In this document: piece by piece, positions 48,501 to 57,140 of the stretch
Position numbering within the stretch: position 1 is the first letter of the stretch
Layout of the letters: every line of letters starts with the position of its first letter
Notes under the pieces: generated by a model
Seen by the model: the letters and a program-made list of their open reading frames with translations, nothing else
Database searches by the model: none
What the model was told of the DNA's origin: nothing
Assembly: GCA_973895155.1 (NCBI GenBank)
Contig: OZ316897.1
Coordinates: 7,812,001-7,876,000, forward strand
Reading direction: 5' to 3'
From: Marsupella aquatica
Lineage: Eukaryota; Marchantiophyta
DNA length: 64,000 bases
Program-made: the position numbers and the translations under genes

Positions 48501-50292
48501 CGGCTTCTTTTGCCATCTGCTCCAAAGAGATCATCCGGTCCTTCACTCGTAGAAGAAGGGACTCCAAAAATCGGTCGTGTTCAATTCCCTGAATTGCTCT
48601 CCAAGGTGTCAGGGTAAGGCCCCCTGCAAGCTTATTCAAAGCTTTTGGAATCGACTGCGCTTTTCCTTTTTTCTTGAGTTTCTTGATCGGTGACTTCTGC
48701 TTATTCTGCCCTTGGATCTCCAACTTGTTCCACATCTCAAAGATCTGGTCTTGGAGTTCCAAGACCTTACCCGACCTAAACGCAATTTGGAAGAGAGGTT
48801 CATGCTTCTTTAGGCTTGTGGCATCCCCCGGAAAAAACCCGTCAAGGCAAACCTCCATCGCACACGTTTCTCTAGTCTCCTTGGTTTTTGCCATACCTCT
48901 GGCAAGGAAAATCTTATGCATTGTTCGGATTTGATCAATGTTGTTCATTTTTTTCCTGTACTCCTGATCAATATTATGTTGGATGCTAAGTTTCTGAATG
49001 TCCTCCCTTGTGAGACCAGCATACACCCAAGCTTGTAGTTCATTGAAGATCTCTCTCCCATAAGCCTGATACAATTCTCTCTTAGCCCGAGCACCGTGAT
49101 TACCTCCAATCACTCGATATCTCCAGCTCGTTGCCTTTTCTGGATCCCAATCTGTCACTGTCGGGCAGTCTTCGGGGATCACAAACAAGACAAATGGCAT
49201 GGTGAAATTTGTTGGATTCATTTTCATCAAAGTCTTGATGTTCTCCACATGCAAGTGATCTACTGTTCGAACCAACGTTGAGTTCTTGTCGTCAATATCG
49301 TCAACAAGAAGCAGGTTAGTTGTTTTCAGAATAATAGTTGTCTTCTGAACTCTCTTGGTCTCCATCAACCGAGACACTTCCCGCTGCAAAGCTGTGGTGA
49401 TATCTGTTGAATCGTTTTTCTTTTCTTTCACAGCACCCCTAGATGATAGAGAAGGCCCACCTGACGAAGTTGAAGGAATTTGAGACGATGTCTATGAAAT
49501 TGGTGGGACCAAAGATGAGACAACACTTCCGGGTGCAGATGGTGCGCGCTTATGGATGAGACGTTGATCCAGTTTCTTCTTGCCAGCAGCTTCTCCTGAC
49601 ACCGCTGCTTTAGAACCTTCCCCGGAGAGTTGATCTGCAAGCTTCCTTTTTTCCGGTTCCTTAAAAGAACCTGTGGCAGATTTCTCCTTTGTCGTGGGCG
49701 TTCCAGACATCTCCCCTGACTTTGAAGCCGGATCGGTAGGCTTCGTCACTTTCAACTTCAGAGGATGCTCTTTGACGCCAAAGTCGGCTCCAACGACGGA
49801 CCTATATGCTACCTTGGTAAAATCCTCAACAACCCTCCAAGACTTCAAGACAAATTTCAAACACCAATAAGAAAAGTCCTCAATCTCCGGCACTTCCAAA
49901 ATTAGCTTGCAGATCGGGTCATCAGGAAATGTGTTCATCGAGACCCGATCGAGTTTCTCGTAGTTGAGGACAACTACAGTGAAGTCATTATTCGGAAGAA
50001 TGCAAAGGTACATCGGAATCTTCTTCGGCTGTTTGGTTTTTGCGTCGGTGATATCTGCCTCCGCAGTGTCCACGACTAATCCATAATGGCAATGGTCTTT
50101 ACCCTTAACTATAACCAGCCATACCGCTGGACCGTCATAGGCTCTATGAATATCCATCGCCCGGGCATCCCTAAAGTACCACCTATTCCGAACGAGTTTC
50201 TCCTCGGTGTAAAGGTCCTTCTTCCAAATCTCATCGACGATAGACGTCCGTGAAGATTCGGTCGAACCAGACGACTTTGATTTGTTCGACAT
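45583..50292 (-). CDS. ParB-like / DNA methyltransferase / Ulp1 protease fusion
   Basis: Minus-strand exons 50292-48358, 47703-46600, 46497-46040, 45940-45868 and 45786-45583 join in phase to 1,257 codons, with two in-frame stops (TAG 49494-49492, TGA 47520-47518) and no frameshift. Residues 1-266: unknown domain and a basic linker. About 370-450: WRYRVIGGNHGARAKREL (GGNH 396-399) then GLTREDIQKLSIQHN, resembling the ParB/sulfiredoxin fold. 719-930: beta-class amino-methyltransferase, with motif IV DIPYG (743-747), NPYQKP (879-884) and motif I DLCAGSGS (904-911), which would methylate N6-adenine or N4-cytosine. An acidic stretch follows, then a Ulp1/C48 protease with MHW (His1128), HLDS (Asp1149), VPQQ (Gln1193) and DCG (Cys1200). 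ParB-methyltransferase fusions are known from phages. Fusion to Ulp1 rests on the 46599-46498 intron; alternatively Ulp1 is a separate gene. Confidence 0.72.
47790..48330. repeat. Intronic palindrome array, ~90-bp period, six copies
   Basis: Palindromes start near 47790, 47881, 47970, 48060, 48147 and 48238, with a spacer of about 50 bp (CAAGCAAAAACCACATTGAA, then CGTCAAATAACCACAAGT). The whole ~90-bp unit is tandemly repeated. The array fills most of the 48357-47704 intron of the methyltransferase gene. Typical centre: GGGATACCCCGTATCCC. Confidence 0.9.
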
Positions 50293-50380
50293 GTTCCTGT
50301 AAAAGATTGACACAGAACCACGGTGTAAACATACAATAGTTGAACTGCCTTGAGTCATACAAAACACAAAAAATAGGGAG

Positions 50381-50732
50381 TTGAATGCGAAATGGGATAC
50401 GCGGTATCCCACATCGCATCCAACATCAACAATTGCCTCAAGTCTCACACAAAACACAAAAAATAGGGAGTTGGATGCGAAATGGGATACGAGGTATCCC
50501 TGTTCGTATCCAACATCATCCACTCGGCTCTTTTTGCAATGATCCTGTGCAAAGGCGCTAAACCCTAAGCATCAGGAATAAAAGACCATAGAGATGTAGT
50601 TGAATCCGAAATGGGATACGCGCTATCCCATTTTGTATTCAAAGTCAAACAGCCAGGAGGTTCCGATGGAATACTAAAAAGAGGGTGTTGGATGCGAGAT
50701 GGGATACGCGGTATCCCATCTCGTATTCAACA
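50381..50732. repeat. Leader palindromes of the methyltransferase gene
   Basis: Copies at about 50381-50425, 50471-50515, 50600-50643 and 50688-50732, with outer arms TTG(G/A)AT.CGAAATG and centre GGGATACGCGGTATCCC. The acceptor (CTTTTACAG, minus strand) is 3-5 bp before ATG 50292 and a possible donor (AATAG|GTAAAA) lies near 50837. The copies therefore sit in a likely leader intron. Confidence 0.8.
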
Positions 50733-50963
50733 TTGAAAAGTTCTGTTCTTCGAATAGAAGGGCAAAGAATAGGCGTATCCCGCTCAGGATTCAACAAGGA
50801 AGTGCGCCAAGGAGGGCAGCGTTTCTTGAGGTTTTACCTATTTTTTTGTTTCGATTCGAGCAAATATGAAAAGCTATGGAGATGTTGAGGGCCGAGAAAA
50901 ATGCGGAGGCAAACAAAGTTGAGAAGGAAAAGAAATGAGTGTGCACTTTCTGACCAGGCACTG

Positions 50964-51045
50964 CTATTTATACTTTATCACCTTCGTATCCACAGGCGAT
51001 AAGGTGTATCCAAAGGCGGAGGGTTGGAGTCCGGGTCTATTTATA
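50964..51045 (-). promoter_or_regulatory. Two TATA boxes upstream of the methyltransferase gene
   Basis: TATAAATAG occurs on the minus strand at 50972-50964 and again at 51045-51037, in related surroundings (AAAAAGTATAAATAGACC / AAAGTATAAATAGCAG), which suggests a local promoter duplication. Confidence 0.5.
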
Positions 51046-51210
51046 CTTTTTTCGCTTGATAGGACTTTGTTTCTGACTAGATTTAGATTAGGCATATCCC
51101 CAAGTCCTTGGATTAAACCAAATAGATTTTACGCTTAGCGAATGGGGTTGATGTAAGGGTAGAATCACAAAACTCTTTATTCATCCGGAATTGTGCCACA
51201 AAATAAAGCT

Positions 51211-52246
51211 CTAAGCTTCCCCATACATTTCCAAGAGCCTTGCTTGCTCATCTTTCTCAAGATTGTGCCAGTCTTCTTGAAATCGATTTAGGTCAGACCT
51301 TGAAAATAAACCTAAGAAATTGATTGGAGGAAGATTCGGTGTTTCCATCCTAACAAAAGCTTCAATATGAACATTTTGAAGGGGTTTTCCATCGGGAATG
51401 CTTGTCAGCATTTCATTTACTTCCTCAAACTGGCTTCTTGCTAGTCTAAGAATACCCCAAACTCGTGTACAAATTACGAGCTGGTTCCATTTCTTGGAGG
51501 TGCATCCAAGCCACACCATGGTTTTTAATCGCATCAATCTTTCATCAGCTTGGTTCTTGGAGGAATCAAATTCATCCTCTATACAACAAACTTTCAAAAT
51601 GGGCCAAATGAATGTTTCAACAATCTCATCAGGAAGTCCATCCAAAAGCAATCCGGATTCCCTTTGGCCACTTTTCTGCTGAATTTGTTTCTTCTCTTTG
51701 TCGAATGACATCGCTAACCTTGTAAAGACAGGGTTCTCAGTGACAGCCATTCCAAAATAAGAGTGGATACCTGGAGTAATAAATGAGATGGTGAGCACTT
51801 TTTCAGCAACCTACAAAACAGTGATGGAAAAACTGATTTTATTTCTTAAGAGAAAAATATAATCACAAAATTTTTGACCCAAGAACGTTCACCTAAACAC
51901 TACACACTAATCAAGAAGATTCAACGCAATAAGTTAACCCAAGGATCTTCGTTCCAAATCCGACAACACAAATATGCTAATCGATGATATTTGTTTCGGG
52001 CATCACGACAATAATTACAAGAAGAATTAACAGAGTGCAGACAACCACTCAAACATATTCTCGACCGAATTGGAACTCCGTCTTCATTTTTTCACAAAAC
52101 TCTATTCGGAGTGGATTCAAACTATCATGCGGATCCACGCCTCCCGTCCATAGCGCTCCTAATCCAGGACGGAGAACTTTGAGTGAAACTAATCGCTTAT
52201 ACAATCGACGAGCACGTTTCTCACGGTTTTGATTCTGGACCGCCAT
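51211..52246 (-). CDS. F-box-like protein of the 12.76-kb element
   Basis: Exons 52246-52055 and 51810-51211 join in phase (GT-AG) to 263 residues. Exon 1 is basic (NQNREKRARRLYKRLVSL). In exon 2, residues ~120-170 read LLLDGLPDEIVETFIWPIL, then VWLGCTSKKWNQLV, which has the L..LPDE....L spacing and the W near the end that define an F-box. F-box proteins link targets to SCF ubiquitin ligases through Skp1; a mobile element could use this to alter host silencing or its own protein levels, which is inference. It lies upstream of, and in the same orientation as, the methyltransferase gene. No internal stop is present. If the donor at 52054 were not used, the frame would end at TGA after GREYV. 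Confidence 0.55.
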
Positions 52247-52408
52247 TAGACTCACAAGAGAAAATGTCGTTTTTCCTGGAAAGAAAAAGCTTGAGTCACT
52301 GAAAGGCAGCAAAAGCTTCAGTGCGTGTTTAGTTGAACTTCGCCTACGAAACAATCAGCAATCCATAAGGTTTTTCCCATGACAAGAAAACTCTAGTGAG
52401 ATAACAAA

Positions 52409-52880
52409 AGATACCCCGTATCCCACTTTGCATCCAACCTCCTTTTTTAGCTAAAGAGAGACCAAATCTGGATATTTGAAGGTTGAATCCCAAACGGGAT
52501 ACGCCGTATCCCATTTCGCATTCAACGTTGAGGTTTTGACATTTGGAGGCTAAGATACTTCATATTCGGAGGTCGGATGCGATATGGGATACCCCGTATC
52601 CCACTTCGCATCCAACCTCCTTTTTTCATTGAAGAGAAAAAAAACTGGACATTTGAAGGGTGAATCCCAAACGAGATACGCCGTATCCCATTTCGCATTC
52701 AACGTTGAGGTTTTGACATTTGGAGGTTAAGATACTTCATATTCGGAGGTTGGATGCGATATGGGATACCCCGTATCCCACTTTGCATCCAACCTCCTTT
52801 TTCAACTAAACAGAAACAGAAACTGGATATTTGAAGGTTGAATCCCAAACGGGATACGCCGTATCCCATTTGGGATTCGT
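52409..52880. repeat. Leader palindromes of the F-box-like gene, ~89-bp period
   Basis: Copies start near 52409 (partial), 52483, 52573, 52660, 52749 and 52838; spacings are 74, 90, 87, 89 and 89 bp. Two subtypes alternate: GAATCCCAAACGGGATACGCC and GGATGCGATATGGGATACCCC. They lie between a donor (AACAG|GTGAGA near 52908) and an acceptor (TTCTTTCCAG near 52278) on the minus strand, i.e. in a likely leader intron. Confidence 0.85.
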
Positions 52881-53026
52881 CCTTGCCATTTGCATGAAGA
52901 TTCTCACCTGTTAGTCAAATCTGATTTTCGGGAAATACGAGTTTGTATAGACGGTGGGCATTCGTCGAGAGGAAGAGGATAGTGAGCGAGGAAAAATGAG
53001 CGGAAAATTTTCAAGCGGGGATCTCC

Positions 53027-53035
53027 TATTTATAG
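53027..53035 (-). promoter_or_regulatory. TATA box of the F-box-like gene
   Basis: TATAAATAG on the minus strand, about 120 bp before the leader-intron donor near 52908. It matches the TATAAATAG used before the methyltransferase gene. Confidence 0.5.
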
Positions 53036-53188
53036 TTTTCGACCTGACCGTGGTTATTATTTGACTGCAGTTGCAGCGCAGTTGGTTAAATGTTACCGTT
53101 GAGAAGAATCGTTTGGGAATATTCTTAACGGGTAAAACAACATCGGCACTTTTACTGCGTTTGTTTTGTTTTTTTTTGGAATTCCGCG

Positions 53189-53233
53189 GTTGGATCCGAA
53201 ATGGGATACGCCGTATCCCATCTTCGTATTCAC
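53189..53233. repeat. Isolated palindrome near the right end
   Basis: TTGGATCCGAAATG, then GGGATACGCCGTATCCC and CATCTTCGTATTCA: the last full copy of the family before the terminal repeat. Confidence 0.75.
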
Positions 53234-53338
53234 TTCGATTTTTCCCGTTTTTCAAAACTGAAAATCTAGTTTTTTTAGGGGGAATACTAATTCCGTATCC
53301 AAGACTTTTTTGCCTTAGAAACTTTTTTCGCCGCGGGC

Positions 53339-53385
53339 AAAACGAGAAGTGTGGTCACACTTCTCGTTTGGTCCGTCACTGTGTT
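53339..53385 (-). repeat. Right terminal inverted repeat with subterminal hairpin
   Basis: Read on the minus strand it starts AACACAGTGACGGACC and then has AACGAGAAGTGTG followed at once by its own reverse complement, forming a hairpin at about 53340-53367. The left end has the two motifs in direct orientation instead. Confidence 0.75.
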
Positions 53386-53389
53386 TTGA
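53386..53389. other. Target-site duplication TTGA, right
   Basis: Second copy of the 4-bp duplication; the MULE coding frame continues directly after it. Confidence 0.75.
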
Positions 53390-53919
53390 GCATAATTGTT
53401 GACAATATTTATAGAGGACAAAAACGTCCATTGGAAAAGAGGCAGACCACAGAATAGAAGGAAGTGATCAAGAAAGAAAATGCCTTGCATAGTGCTTTGC
53501 CATTCAAGAAGGTGAAGGTGGTGAAGGATAGCACTCAAGAGTTTCTGGACAGAGTAGCAAATGAGCACAACGTAGGAGGTAAACAAAGTTGCAGAAGTAA
53601 ACATAAGGTCATTGTCATGCAAGACGGCACATCAATCCCAGAAAAGACAAAGAAGGGAAAAGGGGTTTCCACAAAGCAGAAGCAGTCTCTGACTATAAAG
53701 ACAACAGTCATGCAAAGTCCAACTACAAATGACAATGTTACCCCATTTGGCATTTTAGATTTGAATGTGCCTGCAAAATATTTGGATGGGATGTCGGAGT
53801 GGCCTCACAATGTCCCCTTAAAGGTTGGCGCCCCCTCCATGAATGTGTACAACCTTCAGTACTGGGATGCATCAGCATTGTCCTACCTGAAGGAAGTGGC
53901 CGATGACAAAGAGAACTAG
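53390..53919 (+). pseudogene. MULE transposase, 3' part after the inserted transposon
   Basis: The frame starting SIIVDNIYRGQKRPLEKRQ continues in the same codon phase as the left part cut at 40629. It meets an in-frame TAG at 53455, then goes on with KEVIKKENALHSALPFKKV, a Lys-rich tail, and ends with TAG at 53917. The tail has the phrase DLNVPAKYLDGMSEWPHNVP. It has no known domain and is interpreted as the C-terminus of the MULE protein. Confidence 0.6.
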
Positions 53920-54153
53920 CAGAATCCTTGAATGTCAATCATGCAATAAAATGGTCAATTTTGAATGTTGAGTCAACGTACATCTTTACTGAAATAGAGC
54001 TTACATTTGAGTGTTTGGCTGTATGAAACTACTCTTGGAAAGAACTAGAATTGAAACTTTCCAGTGTAATGTGTACATCGTTAGGAAGCGAATATGCTAG
54101 CAGACTTTTCGCACCCCTTTGTCTACTTATGGACCTTTAAGAACGACTTCTCA

Positions 54154-57140
54154 TTAAATCTGTCTAGCCTGACCCGAGGCCTGACCCTTGCAGCTACGAG
54201 GAGGAAGAAGTCTTTTCCCTAAGGTCGGTTCTGGCAAGGCCTCAGTTGAATCACAATGACCGAGGTTGATTGGCTGCTCCATCGTGCCACAAGAGGACTC
54301 CACTCTGGATTGCAAGGCAGATGATGTCCACTCCCCTCCAAGTGTCCTATTTTCCTGAATGCGGTTAGGGTGGTTTGGCGGTCGGTGCGGGCGAGGAGCA
54401 CGATCATATTCAGCTTCATTGGGACCATCCAAATAATAATGTATATCCACCTCAAGTTCTCCCTAGCTGTAAAAATGTAATAACAATCAAACCTGACAAG
54501 TTGCAACGTTCACAATGGAACTTCTTTCAATGTACATGCAGAAGCCAAAACATACACAATGCAAGAGGAGTTAGGGAGTACATGTAACACTGTGGTGTGA
54601 TGCGAATAATCTGAAAAGGCTTTACGATGAGCCTGGTAAAAGTTGTCCTGAATCCTCTGCAATGTACTACCGTTGTGCTCTCGTTTCCAAATTTCATAAG
54701 TTGTTTGGGCAGCGACCTTCTGCTCTTTCAATTCAGTGCTAGACTCCCACTGTAGCACCTTCTTCTTGGCTTCGATCCACAACAGGGCAAGGTTGGAATG
54801 TTTCTTAAGGATGACCTTAGAAGATTCATCCATATTCTCAAAACTTTGTGCTATCATGGGGCCCAGAGCATGAGTAGCCATGTTCAAGTGCAACTGTGAG
54901 AAGTAACCTTCACTACGTACCAATTGGATTGTCAGTGGCATTGACCAACTCACACACATGAGGAAGCCATTGAGCAAGCAACTAGATCTCTCAATTGACG
55001 AAATGCCTTGTTATCCAACAAGGAATCCCAGGCATGCATCTACAAGTCAGGAAGGACTACATGCTTCATACACTCTATCAATGGAGGCATAACCCCAACA
55101 TTGGGAGGCAATGGCCTCACTGGGAACGCCAAGTTTGCCTTGGCAGTGATGCAAGACCGAACATACACTCTTGTGGTGAGTGTCCACACAGGATCGCACC
55201 ACAACTCCTTATTCTGCTTCTCAAAAAAGTGCAGACGAACATGTTGTTCCATCCCGCCTACGTACTTGTATTTTTTACGATAGGAGCCCATTTCACATAT
55301 GAAGAACCTGTGATATCCCACACTATCCTTAACCTTTGTGTAATGGAAGCCCTCAATGGCGAGCCGCTGTTCCAAGTCAGGACTTCCTTCACGTGACATT
55401 GTAATAGACAATGGCAGAGTTGAACACAACCTTTGATGCAGAGCGACAGCCTCAAATGAGATGGTTAAGCTAGGGACGGTGCCATACATACCATATACTA
55501 CCAAGGGACTCACCTGGCAACACAACGCACACACAAGAGGGTGCATGGCTGATACAGACGCTATCTTCTCATGAAAATTTGGTTGTTAGCTACATTTTTG
55601 GACAGTCAACTCGAGCTATGGCGGCCACTGCCAAAAGTCTCGGTCTTCATGGAGGAAAGACCTAATGGCTAGAGTAGATAGACGTGGCCCAAACAACGTA
55701 TGAAATACAACAACGAGAACACTCACTGAAACCTTTTAATGCACGTTTTTTGATTTCAGCATAGAATACATAAACATGGAATCCCAAACATAGTTCTGTG
55801 TCGAGAACTCTATGCCATGAAGACGATGGAATGCAGACTTTGTTGTATTCAATGAAGCTCCTACTCATTTTCACCAATATCTATGGACTGCAAAAGAGAC
55901 TCCATATCCTTAATCCTTGCTTTTAAGGCCTCAAAATCAGAGGGATCAAAGGACCTGCTAGACGCTCACCCAGGATTTGGCGACACTACAGCGTTGTCCT
56001 CTTTAGGCTCTACAGCATCTTGGGCAAGCCTTGAAATGACAGATTTTAGACGTGAGCAAGGCGTACGACGTACAGGCCACAACTCCTTCCCTTAAGAATG
56101 ACAAATGCTGGATCACAGCACCATGATCCTGCACACGAACTACAATCTCAACAAATGGCATCTTCTCAGTAATGCCTCGGACCATCGCAACTTGAGCTTC
56201 CTCGATCCTCCAACAAGCTGAAATCCCCTGCACTGATATTCCTCAGCAGGGCCCGTCCTGCCTCAAACACAATGGCGCGCAACGGGGGGCAATCTTCTGC
56301 AACTCCACAATCGACGAAAAACAGATCGAACCTGAATTGTAAAAAAAGAATCCAAATGAGGGACTGCAATGTGCAACTTCCTTATTCCTGAAGATGACTT
56401 GCAATGCTACCAAACACCAGACAAATGACAGAATAAAGGTCGCTACGATATTGTCACAAAAAATGTCAAAAAGCATAGGCAACCAGTTCGAACCTAAACT
56501 GATCCTGTCTCCATGGAGTTATGCCTGCATTTGTAAGGCCCTTTGATTGTTTTCAAACACGTAGTATTCTTCTTCTCATTCATGTCGGTACAGGCCAGGT
56601 AATTGAACTTCCTGGGATAAGGATTTGGCGCATCGAAGTTCACAATGTTCCCCAACAATGGACCAAACGTGACTGTCTGCCCAGCCCCCATAGCTCGTGA
56701 ATTTCTCTGATCGTAGAACCTCCGCCCGTCTCCATTGAGTACGACATTGTGCAAATTGGCAGCACACTACATGCGCAATGTCGCTTTGGAATGTGTTCTG
56801 AAAATTCAAAAATGTGCGAACCAAAACTCTGTTCTCCGGCCCTAAACTCGTTCCCAACAGTAAACATTTGAAATGTGTGATTGCTACGTACCATCCATCT
56901 TTCGCCAACCCATTGGCAGATGTGGGCCGTTGATACACAATGTGGGCAATATTCAGACTGTATATGAGATGGCTTCTTGAACAAGCCTCCCGGGAATACA
57001 AAGGGCGTATGTGGGACGTCAATTGTGTCACGAAATACAATGTGGGCCGTCAATTGCTTTAGTGTCTTGTATTGCAATCTTGGCTGTTGATATCTCCCAA
57101 TCATATCAGGGCTGTCCACTCTAACAGTTCTCATCATCAA
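54154..57140 (-). pseudogene. Second MULE gene, convergent with the transposase; unknown protein
   Basis: Minus-strand pieces with coding character: 57140-56892 (MMMRTVRVDSPDMIGRYQQ to VGERWM, donor GTACGT), 56766 to about 56500 (NGDGRRFYDQRNS, NFDAPNPYPRKFNYLACT, KTIKGPYKCRHNS), 55546-55040 (IEGFHYTKVKDSVGYHRFFICEMGSYRKKYKYVGGMEQHV), 54977-54510 (helical, with IEAKKKVLQWESSTELKEQK) and 54450-54154 (proline/charge-rich end). They run toward the transposase gene, as mudrB runs toward mudrA in MuDR. The second piece is homologous to 10738-11238. The exon order is only partly resolved and the family is not recognised; whether the gene is intact is unknown. Confidence 0.45.

Larger units (their letters stand above)
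40630..53385. mobile_element. 12,756-bp DNA transposon carrying a ParB-methyltransferase-Ulp1 gene
   Basis: The ends are inverted repeats: left AACACAGTGACGGACC then (G)AACGAGAAGT; right, read inward, AACACAGTGACGGACC then (A)AACGAGAAGT. Both are flanked by TTGA. The motif AACGAGAAGTGTG is repeated once more just inside each end. Removing the element and one TTGA restores a continuous reading frame in the surrounding MULE gene, which confirms the boundaries. Contents: transposase-like gene (+, 41690-45571), ParB-methyltransferase-Ulp1 gene (-, 50292-45583), F-box-like gene (-, 52246-51211) and about 24 copies of a ~40-bp palindrome. The 4-bp duplication and D-D-D core recall Sola-type elements; the assignment is unproven. 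Confidence 0.85.

Noticed and set aside
40630-53385. Polinton/Maverick or endogenous large DNA virus
   Set aside because: No capsid, packaging ATPase, protein-primed polymerase or retroviral-type integrase was seen; ends do not start with AG and the duplication is 4 bp rather than 6.
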